A stretch of 51,102 nucleotides of DNA from Actinomycetes bacterium. Lineage in GTDB: Bacteria; Actinomycetota; Actinomycetes; Mycobacteriales; Mycobacteriaceae. Location of the stretch: positions 1-51,102 of the forward strand of contig JAEZZR010000014.1 in assembly GCA_023418505.1 (NCBI GenBank). The letters are read 5' to 3'. Position numbers and translations under genes: made by a program. The notes under the pieces were generated by a model, which worked only from the letters and a program-made list of their open reading frames with translations, was not told where the DNA came from and made no database searches. The number at the start of each line of letters is the position of its first letter. Within the stretch, counting starts at the first letter, position 1. Positions 1-7,087 of this stretch are shown here, piece after piece.

Positions 1-386
1 CGGAAGTGACCGCCGCGATGATGGATAACGAACAGCTGGAAAAGTGGCTGGGCGATCATCCAGACATCACTTCGCAGTTGCTGCGTATGCTGGCTCGCCG
101 CCTGCGCCGCACCAATAACTCGCTGGCAGATTTGATCTTCACCGACGTGCCTGGCCGCGTGGCCAAGGCGCTACTGCAGCTGGCTAACCGCTTTGGCGTG
201 CAGGAAGGTACCAACCTGCGCGTGAACCACGATCTAACTCAAGAAGAGATCGCACAACTGGTCGGCGCTTCCCGCGAGACTGTGAATAAGGCTCTGGCAG
301 AGTTCGCGCACCGTGGCTGGATCCGCCTGGAGGGCAAGTCTGTGCTGATCTGCGATACCGAGCGTTTGGCTCGTCGCGCGCGTTAA
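1..386 (+). CDS. glxR: cAMP-responsive Crp/Fnr-family regulator GlxR, 3' part
   Basis: C-terminal portion of a Crp/Fnr-family transcription factor; the 5' end lies outside the window and the frame is open from the left edge. What remains is the end of the dimerisation helix region (RMLARRLRRTNNSLADLIF) and the complete winged helix-turn-helix. The recognition helix segment contains QEEIAQLVGASRETVNKAL, and the protein ends with the wing and LARRAR. From memory this is almost identical to corynebacterial GlxR, the global cAMP-dependent regulator of carbon metabolism and respiration. The next genes (MBL hydrolase, Rid protein, whcA, ponA) are its usual neighbours. A strong hairpin follows the stop codon, so transcription probably ends here. 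The cAMP-binding domain cannot be checked. Confidence 0.93.
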   Translation, partial: EVTAAMMDNEQLEKWLGDHPDITSQLLRMLARRLRRTNNSLADLIFTDVPGRVAKALLQLANRFGVQEGTNLRVNHDLTQEEIAQLVGASRETVNKALAEFAHRGWIRLEGKSVLICDTERLARRAR

Positions 387-387
387 A

Positions 388-417
388 ACCCCGCTCTGCG
401 ATTACAGCAGGCGGGGT
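388..417 (+). terminator. terminator-like hairpin after glxR
   Basis: The arms accccgc and gcggggt form 7 bp. A one-base bulge and an inner CTGC/GCAG stem extend it, leaving a 7-nt loop. A modest T-rich stretch follows (accttttggggctttt). The hairpin starts directly after the glxR stop codon. Confidence 0.75.
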
Positions 418-461
418 ACCTTTTGGGGCTTTTGCGTGCTAGTTACACACTCTAGTTTTCG

Positions 462-1271
462 CTACTGATTCTGCAGGTAGCGCAATGTCACGCGAGTGGA
501 CTGCTCTGCTGCATGGCGCAACACAGGATCCACGTCGGTGTAAATTTCATCGACGATTTGGCCGACAGTTGCGTCGTCGCCAAGCTTCGCTAGTACTTCC
601 TTGACCTGCTCTAGGCGTAGCTGCCGACGTTCAATGTACTTGTCCACCATCGGAGTAATATCCGGCAGATCCGCGCCATGGCCTGGCAAGAGGCGTACTC
701 CAGCACCGCGCTCGCCAAGCATGCGCAGCGTATCCAGGTACTTACCCAAATCGCCGTCCGTTTCCGAGATCATCGTGGTGTGGCGCCCTGCGATGGTATC
801 GCCCGTCATGATGCCTTCGATTTCGTCGCTGCCCTGCTCAGGGTGGATGAAGAAGCACGCGGAATCTGCAGTATGGCCTGGGGTGAGCACCACCTCGACC
901 TCTGGGGTAATGCCGTCGAGGTTAATCCGCTCGCCATCAACCAATGGCTCCTGGCCGGAAGAGCAGTACTGCTTATCGACGGCACGAATTGGAGCGCCCG
1001 TCATCTGACGGAAGCGGTGCGCGCCATCAGCGTGATCGTCGTGACGGTGCGTCAACAAGATAAGCGCTACATCTCCCGCATAGCGATGCAACACATTCAA
1101 GTGCCCCTCGTCCTCTGGACCTGGGTCAACTACGATGCTGCGCTGGTCGCCTTCCGCCTTCACAATGTAGGCATTTGTACCCTCTAACGAGGCATAACTT
1201 GGGTTTGGGCACAGCACCACACCCACCGAAGGAGTAATTGGTCGCAATTGGCTATACGCAGGATGCTCCAT
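462..1271 (-). CDS. metallo-beta-lactamase fold hydrolase
   Basis: About 269 aa with the MBL-fold metal signature HRHDDH (about residues 75-80) followed by ADG. Later metal ligands appear in TPGHTADS, in the GDT segment and in LPGHG. The C-terminal extension (ERRQLRLEQVKEVL to the end) resembles the winged-helix-like tail of LACTB2/RNase-Z-like MBL proteins, so the substrate could be a thioester, a small ester or a nucleic acid; I cannot decide. I chose the ATG at 1271 because a TAGAAT -10 box ends 7 nt upstream, which would give a leaderless mRNA. The ATG at 1280 overlaps that box. The gene lies next to glxR as in other corynebacteria, and is cytoplasmic (no signal peptide). Confidence 0.87.
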   Translation of the reverse strand: MEHPAYSQLRPITPSVGVVLCPNPSYASLEGTNAYIVKAEGDQRSIVVDPGPEDEGHLNVLHRYAGDVALILLTHRHDDHADGAHRFRQMTGAPIRAVDKQYCSSGQEPLVDGERINLDGITPEVEVVLTPGHTADSACFFIHPEQGSDEIEGIMTGDTIAGRHTTMISETDGDLGKYLDTLRMLGERGAGVRLLPGHGADLPDITPMVDKYIERRQLRLEQVKEVLAKLGDDATVGQIVDEIYTDVDPVLRHAAEQSTRVTLRYLQNQ

Positions 1272-1452
1272 GGCCACCATTCTACGTCTGAAAGAAAAAC
1301 ACTTTGGCCGTTACCCCCAAAATTCGGGGAATCTTCTGCGATTCCTTTAAGGTGCACGAAGCCACCTTGGAGATAACAGCCAATAAAATACCAAACCCGG
1401 CTAACAAACCAAGCTCGGTACCCTTACTAGCCAAGTAGCTTGTCTAGCTGAA

Positions 1453-1944
1453 CTAGCCTGCGACTTCTACGATTAGCTCTACTTCTACCGGCGAATTCAG
1501 TGGCAATTGATTCACACCCACTGCCGAACGCGCGTGCTGCCCTGCTTCGCCGAATACTCGGCCGAGCAATTCCGAAGCGCCATTAATCACGCCAGGTTGG
1601 CCGGTAAATCCAGTCTCCGAGGCTACAAAGCCCGTCACCTTTACTACGCGAACAACGTTATTCAACCCCACCAGATCGTCAATGGCAGCCAAGGCGTTCA
1701 AGCATGCGATGCGCGCTGCGTTAGCCGCTACTTCTGGAGAAATCTCGGCATCAGGTTGATCGCTAACTACGCCAGTTTCTTTCAAAGCCCCATCAATAAA
1801 GGGCAGCTGGCCTGCGGTGTAAACCAGATTGCCAGTTTGCACTGCTGGTACGTACGAAGCCACGGGTGCAGCAACGCTGGGCAGTTCTAAGCCGGCTTGA
1901 GCCAAGTTTTCGAGCGGAGTGCCGTTTAATTCCAAAGGATTCAT
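1453..1944 (-). CDS. RidA-family (YjgF/UK114-like) protein
   Basis: A 163-aa member of the Rid family. The core is recognisable: LVYTAGQLPFIDG near residue 40, the alanine-rich central helix (NAARIACLNALAAIDDLVG), VVRVVKVTGFVAS, and the C-terminal ARSAVGVNQLPLNSPVEVELI. Archetypal RidA deaminates reactive enamines/imines using an arginine in the V-x-V-A-R-L-P segment; here that position reads V-N-Q-L-P, so the arginine is replaced by glutamine. The protein therefore belongs to a Rid subgroup whose deaminase activity is doubtful. It is 13 nt downstream of the DUF4177 gene on the same strand and probably cotranscribed with it. Confidence 0.85.
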   Translation of the reverse strand: MNPLELNGTPLENLAQAGLELPSVAAPVASYVPAVQTGNLVYTAGQLPFIDGALKETGVVSDQPDAEISPEVAANAARIACLNALAAIDDLVGLNNVVRVVKVTGFVASETGFTGQPGVINGASELLGRVFGEAGQHARSAVGVNQLPLNSPVEVELIVEVAG

Positions 1945-1957
1945 CAGTAGTTCGAGA

Positions 1958-2122
1958 TTAGGATTCAGCTACTACGGGACGCTTTAAGTAAGCAATGTGC
2001 TGTTCGCCAGTTGGCCCTGGCAGCACAGTAACCAGCTCCCAGCCATCTTCACCCCAGGTATCCAGGATTTGCTTCGTAGCGTGAGTTAACAAAGGTACGG
2101 TTGCGTATTCCCAACTAGTCAT
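1958..2122 (-). CDS. small DUF4177-type protein, 54 aa
   Basis: A short gene read on the minus strand: ATG at 2122, TAA at 1958-1960. It encodes a 54-aa protein starting MTSWEYATVPLLTHATKQIL, continuing with DTWGEDGWELVTVLPG and ending in YLKRPVVAES. The W-E-Y-A-T-V-P...L..W..DGWELV pattern is the DUF4177 signature (small proteins of unknown function). It lies 13 nt upstream of the Rid gene and downstream of whcA, all on the same strand, so it is probably part of that transcript. Function unknown. Confidence 0.8.
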   Translation of the reverse strand: MTSWEYATVPLLTHATKQILDTWGEDGWELVTVLPGPTGEQHIAYLKRPVVAES

Positions 2123-2204
2123 AGCACTAAAGGGTACCGTGGAACCGCATTTACCGCGCTAGAAAAGCAGCTCGGATCACCCCAAAGCTCGGTGATTTAC
2201 TTGG

Positions 2205-2573
2205 TTAGTTCTCCGATGCAGCCATCTGAGCTGCATAAAAGTCCGCCCAGGAGGTTACCTCTGGGTGATCGCGCAACAGTGCACGTCGTTGGCGCTCGGT
2301 CATGCCACCCCACACGCCGAATTCAATGCGGTTATCTAGGGCGTCGGCACGGCATTGCAGCACTACTGGGCAGTGACGGCAAATTACAGCAGCTTCGCGC
2401 TGGGCAGCACCTTTCACGAAAAGCTTGTCTGGATCAATGTCGCGGCATTTTGCGCGGGTGACCCATTCCTGCCGATCTTTGAAACTCTCGGGGCCAAGCT
2501 TTCGTTCCGCTGGTGCTGCGCCTGCGTTCTGGTGTGGTGCAAGCCGAGCATTGTCTGGGATAGTGGCAGTCAT
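2205..2573 (-). CDS. whcA: WhiB-family iron-sulfur regulator, WhcA-like
   Basis: A 122-aa WhiB-like protein. Four cysteines expected to hold a [4Fe-4S] cluster are at about 43, 65, 68 and 74 (C-x21-C-x2-C-x5-C). They are followed by the GVWGG turn (86-90) and the basic DNA-contacting tail ERQRRALL. The start is the ATG at 2573: an AAGGAGG Shine-Dalgarno sits at 2584-2590, about 10 nt upstream, whereas the TTG at 2582 is too close to it. The position divergent from ponA matches whcA of C. glutamicum, where WhcA is reported to act negatively on oxidative-stress genes. The orthology is inferred from that neighbourhood. Confidence 0.9.
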   Translation of the reverse strand: MTATIPDNARLAPHQNAGAAPAERKLGPESFKDRQEWVTRAKCRDIDPDKLFVKGAAQREAAVICRHCPVVLQCRADALDNRIEFGVWGGMTERQRRALLRDHPEVTSWADFYAAQMAASEN

Positions 2574-2826
2574 CAGTGACAAGCCTCCTTAGAGCTTCGC
2601 GGAGAGTTATCCCTTGTACAGGTATAAATATTCTGAAAATGTTGTTGTAAGTGTATTCACGTTTAACAATTAATGTCTATTGGGTCACACTTCCGCGGAA
2701 GCTATCGGGGGTGCATTTAGGGGGCGAGATTTCCAGAGTTGCAGGTAGTCGCACATCCACCCCCTCATCGCCGGGGGTGATTTGGATCACTTTTTAAGAT
2801 TCCCGTGGTTCAGTAAGGTAAAGAAC

Positions 2827-5214
2827 GTGAAAACGGGACGTAACCTCCTCACCCTAGCTACAGCCACCGCATTGTCCGCGCTCCTGGTGGCTAGTGCAGT
2901 GTTTCCACCGATCGGTGGTTTGAGCTACCTGCTGGCTAGCACTGCAGATGACCTAGCGGTGTCGTCCCGTTCGGTGCTTACTAATGAAGCGCCCTCGATT
3001 ACCACCATTACTGATATCAATGGTGAGCCGATGGCGTGGCTCTACGAACAGCGCCGTATCAACGTGCCTTCCGACGCCATTTCCGAATCCATGAAACAGG
3101 CCATCGTGGCAATCGAGGATCGCCGTTTCTACGAGCATTCCGGTGTGGACTGGCAAGGCACCATGCGTGCAGCGGTGGCGAACTTTACTTCCGGATCCGT
3201 GGAACAAGGCGCGTCGACCATCGAACAGCAGCTGATTAAGAACCACACTTTGCTGGTAGATGCGGATTCAGAAGCTGAACGACGCGCGGCAACCGCCACT
3301 GATTACGGGCGTAAACTGCGCGAAATCCGGATCGCACAGGATCTTGAAGACAACATTTCGAAAGAAGAGATCCTGACTAAGTATCTGAATGTGGTTCCTT
3401 TCGGCAACGGCGCCTTTGGCGTAGAAGTTGCTGCTCAGACCTATTTTGGCGTTCCGGCAGCTGAGTTAAACGTGCCCCAATCTGCGCTATTAGCCGGCCT
3501 GGTACAGCAGACTTCCGGGTTGAATCCCTACAGCAACCCAGAGGGCGCAATCCAGCGTCGTAATGAAGTGCTCAATGCGATGGCCAGTACTGGAGCTATC
3601 ACCGCGGAAGAAGCCGGTGCCGCTAAGGCTGAAGACTTAGGCGTATTGCCAGAACCCAACCGCCTGCCCCAAGGCTGTATTACTGCGGGCGACCGTGGAT
3701 TCTTCTGCGATTACACCGTCTCTTACTTAAATAGCCATGGCATTGACACCGCACAGTTGGCTCGTGGTGGCTATACCGTGCGCACCACCTTGGATCCAGT
3801 AGTCCAAGAAAATGCCCAAAGGGCAGTGCGCGAACAAGCCGACCCCTTGGTGCCTGGTGTGGCCGAAGTGATGAACGTCGTAGAGCCCGGCTCGGATTCC
3901 CGCCGAGTGCTAGCCATGGTGTCTTCGCGCGTGTACGGCCTGGATGCTGCAGCGATGCAGACCGTCAACCCACAGCCGTACACCAACGTAGGCAATGGTG
4001 CAGGCTCGATTTTCAAGGTATTCGCTGCAGCTGCTGCCGTAGAGCGTGGCATGGGTATCGATACTCAACTCTCTGTGCCACCACGCTACGAAGCTTATGG
4101 CCTAGGCAAAGGTGGCGCCGAAAACTGTCCCCCAGATATGTACTGTGTGGAAAACCTCGGTGACTTCCCGCCGACCATGACGCTGCGCGAAACTCTCGCG
4201 AAATCCCCCAATACCCCGTTCGTCCAGATGGCGGAACAAGTGGGCATCGAAGGTGTGGTGGATATGGCCGTTCGCCTAGGCATGCGCTCTTATACCCAGC
4301 CGGGCAGTTTCGATGGCACGTCGTCGGTAGCTGATTACGTTTCAGAACACGAATTGGGATCGTTCGTACTAGGCCCGACCCCAATTAATACGGTGGAAAT
4401 GGCGAACGTGGGCGCCACTTTGGTATCCAATGGTCGCTGGTGTGAGCCCACTCCGATCGAGGAAATCCACGATGCCCATGGCAACCCCGTGGAGCTGAAC
4501 GTCCCAGACTGCGAAGACGCCATCGATCCCGGCGCTGCAAGTGCAATCGCCAATGCGATGGGTGAGGATCACATCGACGGCACCGCGCGCGACGCATCTT
4601 TGGCCTACCAGTGGGACGGTCCGGTAGCTGCAAAAACGGGAACTACGGAATCTAGCCAGTCGGCTGCTTTCTTGGGCTTTACCAGTGGCTTGTCTTCGGC
4701 GGTGTACGCGTATAACGACTCGCCGACGATTTCCGAGCTCTGCACCTCGCCATTGCGCCAATGCGCCGACGGCAACCTCTTCGGTGGCCGCGAACCAGCA
4801 CGCACCTGGTTCAGCGCAATCCGTCCCATCATCGATACCCACGGTGGCATGGTGCTGCCGGAACTAAATCCGGATTACCTCGAAGGCACGGCGAAATCCC
4901 GGATGCCAGATGTGGTGGGCATGCAAGAGCCAGAGGCCAAGAAGGTACTGAAAGAAGCTGGCTACGAAGTCCAGCGCGAAACAGCGTCGCGTACTGGACA
5001 ACCACGCGGCATCGTCACTGGCGTAAAGGTGCCAGGAATTTTGCTACAAGGCGGCACGGTAACCATCCAGGTTTCCGATGGTTCGCGCCAGCCCACCCCA
5101 CGACGCACGACTACGCGGACGACGCCTACCCCCACCCCAATGATTCCGGAGCTCCCCGACTTACCAGAATCCATCGATATCCCGGGTATCGGCCGGATTC
5201 CACTGCCGCGCTAA
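2827..5214 (+). CDS. ponA: bifunctional class A penicillin-binding protein with PASTA domain
   Basis: A membrane-anchored peptidoglycan synthase of about 795 aa. In order: a short cytoplasmic start and one membrane segment (about 8-35); a GT51 glycosyltransferase with EDRRFYEHSGVDW near residue 97 and ASTIEQQLIKN; a transpeptidase with SIFK (Ser394 as the acyl-enzyme serine), SPN at 460 and KTGT at 603; then one PASTA repeat (about 690-755) and a Thr/Pro-rich tail ending in IPGIGRIPLPR. The GTG at 2827 is preferred because AAGGT lies 7 nt upstream. A TTG at 2782 would add 15 residues. It is transcribed divergently from whcA across about 250 bp. The PASTA domain suggests sensing of muropeptides or of nascent wall. 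Confidence 0.94.
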   Translation: MKTGRNLLTLATATALSALLVASAVFPPIGGLSYLLASTADDLAVSSRSVLTNEAPSITTITDINGEPMAWLYEQRRINVPSDAISESMKQAIVAIEDRRFYEHSGVDWQGTMRAAVANFTSGSVEQGASTIEQQLIKNHTLLVDADSEAERRAATATDYGRKLREIRIAQDLEDNISKEEILTKYLNVVPFGNGAFGVEVAAQTYFGVPAAELNVPQSALLAGLVQQTSGLNPYSNPEGAIQRRNEVLNAMASTGAITAEEAGAAKAEDLGVLPEPNRLPQGCITAGDRGFFCDYTVSYLNSHGIDTAQLARGGYTVRTTLDPVVQENAQRAVREQADPLVPGVAEVMNVVEPGSDSRRVLAMVSSRVYGLDAAAMQTVNPQPYTNVGNGAGSIFKVFAAAAAVERGMGIDTQLSVPPRYEAYGLGKGGAENCPPDMYCVENLGDFPPTMTLRETLAKSPNTPFVQMAEQVGIEGVVDMAVRLGMRSYTQPGSFDGTSSVADYVSEHELGSFVLGPTPINTVEMANVGATLVSNGRWCEPTPIEEIHDAHGNPVELNVPDCEDAIDPGAASAIANAMGEDHIDGTARDASLAYQWDGPVAAKTGTTESSQSAAFLGFTSGLSSAVYAYNDSPTISELCTSPLRQCADGNLFGGREPARTWFSAIRPIIDTHGGMVLPELNPDYLEGTAKSRMPDVVGMQEPEAKKVLKEAGYEVQRETASRTGQPRGIVTGVKVPGILLQGGTVTIQVSDGSRQPTPRRTTTRTTPTPTPMIPELPDLPESIDIPGIGRIPLPR

Positions 5215-5250
5215 GCGGTCAGCCGGTGGCTTCAGCCGAACCCAGCACGC

Positions 5251-5712
5251 CTAGCCCTGCAGCTTTGCTTTCACAGCCTCGGATAGACGCTTGCCATCGG
5301 CTTTACCTGCAGCGCGCTGCTTGGCTAGCCCCATTACCTGGCCCATGATCTTCATGGAGGCAGGCTCGTCGCCAGCTACTTCGGCAATGGCGTCGGCTAC
5401 CAGCTGGTCGAGTTCTTCGTCGCTAAGCTGCTCTGGCAAGTAGCGCTGGAACACCTCAGCCTCGGCGAGCTCCGAGGCAGCCAACTCCTCGCGACCGTTG
5501 GCCTGGTACATCTCCGCGGACTCGCGGCGCTTCTTGATCTCACGCTCTACCACGCGCATGACCTCTGCATCGTCCAGCTCGTGCTTGGTACCAGAGACTT
5601 CCTCAGTCTGAATCGCTGCCTTGAGCATCCGCAACGCACCTAAGGTTTCCTTGTCGCGTGCCTTCATTGCGGTTTTCATGTCTGCCACTATGGTGTCTTT
5701 AAGCTGACTCAT
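5251..5712 (-). CDS. GatB/YqeY-domain protein
   Basis: A 153-aa protein starting MSQLKDTIVADMKTAMKARD. It is a single YqeY domain: charged helices (EVMRVVEREIKKRRESAEMY), the FQRYLPEQLSDEELDQLV segment, and the C-terminal three-helix part with MGQVMGLAKQ and the end motif DGKRLSEAVKAKL. The domain also occurs at the C terminus of GatB, where it contacts tRNA; stand-alone YqeY proteins have no firm function. The frame stays open upstream, but the ATG at 5712 is where the family similarity begins. Its 3' end faces ponA, 36 nt away, and its 5' end faces the metallophosphoesterase. Confidence 0.88.
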   Translation of the reverse strand: MSQLKDTIVADMKTAMKARDKETLGALRMLKAAIQTEEVSGTKHELDDAEVMRVVEREIKKRRESAEMYQANGREELAASELAEAEVFQRYLPEQLSDEELDQLVADAIAEVAGDEPASMKIMGQVMGLAKQRAAGKADGKRLSEAVKAKLQG

Positions 5713-5775
5713 GGGTACCAATGTACTGGCATTAGATACTGGATAGAGTGGTAAAAGCTCATGCGAAAGGAACCA

Positions 5776-6729
5776 ATGAACTTTTTCACCTCTCAAAGCT
5801 CTGCTTCCCGCAGGTCTAGCTCGCGCGCCGGTGAGATTCTGGCTACCGGAACCAAAGTTGCTGCCGGTGTCGCTGCAGCAGGGCTGGGCACTGCGCTGTG
5901 GGCGAACCAGATAGAGCTGCGGGCTTTTAAGCTCCATCGCATTACGCTGCCGCTGCTGCCCGCGCACGCAAAAGGTGATCGGCTGCGGATTCTGCACCTG
6001 TCTGATTTCCACATGCTGGCCAACCAGACGTTGAAGCAGCATTGGATTAGTGCATTGGATCAGCTGCAGCCGGATCTAGTGGTGAATACCGGCGACAATC
6101 TGGCTGCAAAAGATGCGGTGCCCGCGGTAGTGAACGCGCTGGGACCGTTGCTGAACCGCCCGGGCGTGTTCGTCTTTGGTACCAATGACTATTTCGCACC
6201 GCATCCGGTGAACCCGCTGAAGTATCTGACGGGTAAGAAGCGCAAACCTTCCGAAATTCCGCTGCCGTGGCACGATCTGCGCGCGGCATTTATCGAGCGG
6301 GGTTGGCACGACGCTACTCACGCCAAGGCTGAATTCATCACCGGTGATGTGCGCCTAAGCATCGCAGGTGTTGACGATCCGCACCACAACTTGGACGATT
6401 ACAGCACCATCGCTGGCGTGGCGAACCCGGATGCGGATTTCACTATTGGGCTTTCCCATTCGCCGGAGCCTCGCGTGCTGGATCAGTTCGCTAACGACGG
6501 CTACGATCTGGTGCTTTCCGGCCACACCCACGGTGGCCAGGTGTGTCTGCCTGGTGGGAAAGCAATCGTGACGAACTGCGGCATCGACCGCAGCCGCGCA
6601 GCTGGTTTATCCCGGTGGACGGAAAACACTTGGCTGCATGTTTCGAACGGGCTGGGTACTTCGCCTTATGCCCCGGTACGTTTGTTCTGCCGGCCATCGG
6701 CGACGGTGATTGACGTGGTGAAGGCTTAG
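5776..6729 (+). CDS. calcineurin-like metallophosphoesterase
   Basis: About 317 aa. An N-terminal stretch (about 22-43) is hydrophobic and follows Ser/Arg-rich residues, suggesting a membrane anchor or a weak export signal. The metal-binding motifs are in order: LSDFH (D77, H79), NTGDN (D107), GTNDYF (N137), a histidine in GLSHSPEP, and SGHTHGGQ. In many relatives the Asn motif is GNHD/E; here it is GTNDYF, which I believe is usual for this actinobacterial YkuE-like group. The ATG at 5776 is preferred over that at 5761 because GAAAGGAA lies just upstream of it. The substrate is unknown. It is divergent from yqeY and probably monocistronic. Confidence 0.86.
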   Translation: MNFFTSQSSASRRSSSRAGEILATGTKVAAGVAAAGLGTALWANQIELRAFKLHRITLPLLPAHAKGDRLRILHLSDFHMLANQTLKQHWISALDQLQPDLVVNTGDNLAAKDAVPAVVNALGPLLNRPGVFVFGTNDYFAPHPVNPLKYLTGKKRKPSEIPLPWHDLRAAFIERGWHDATHAKAEFITGDVRLSIAGVDDPHHNLDDYSTIAGVANPDADFTIGLSHSPEPRVLDQFANDGYDLVLSGHTHGGQVCLPGGKAIVTNCGIDRSRAAGLSRWTENTWLHVSNGLGTSPYAPVRLFCRPSATVIDVVKA

Positions 6730-6821
6730 GGAGTTGAAAGTTGTTCACGGTGTTTGATTCCAAGCGCCGGACAGGTCTAAAGTCTGTTACTGCAGGTTAA
6801 TTAACCTAATCTGCCACTTTT

Positions 6822-6895
<74 letters not shown>

Positions 6896-6942
6896 CAACT
6901 TTTTACATGCTGCTTTGCTGCAGCCTAGGGAATCCTCATAGA

Positions 6943-6970
6943 TTGATCCCCGTTACAGAATTGCTAAGGT
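6943..6970 (+). promoter_or_regulatory. possible promoter of the mrp operon
   Basis: TTGATC (6943-6948) and TAAGGT (6965-6970) are separated by 16 nt. This would give a leader of about 110 nt before mrpA. It is the best-looking pair in the 192-nt gap after tRNA-Pro, but is assigned by eye only. Confidence 0.3.
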
Positions 6971-7087
6971 GGAAACTGATTTTTCTAGCAATTTCCGCAT
7001 GTAAAACTACCAGCTAGCTCGCGTTTGGGGTTGGTGGGTGCGGGAGTCTTGCGCTGTTCGTTTGTCCATCCAACTTGAAAGCAACCC

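Noticed and set aside
1349..1368. Terminator after the Rid gene
   Set aside because: A short aaggtg/cacctt hairpin exists about 85 nt downstream of the stop codon, but it has no T-run and a weak stem.
2580..2582. TTG as start of whcA
   Set aside because: It sits only 1-2 nt from the AAGGAGG site; the ATG at 2573 has proper spacing.
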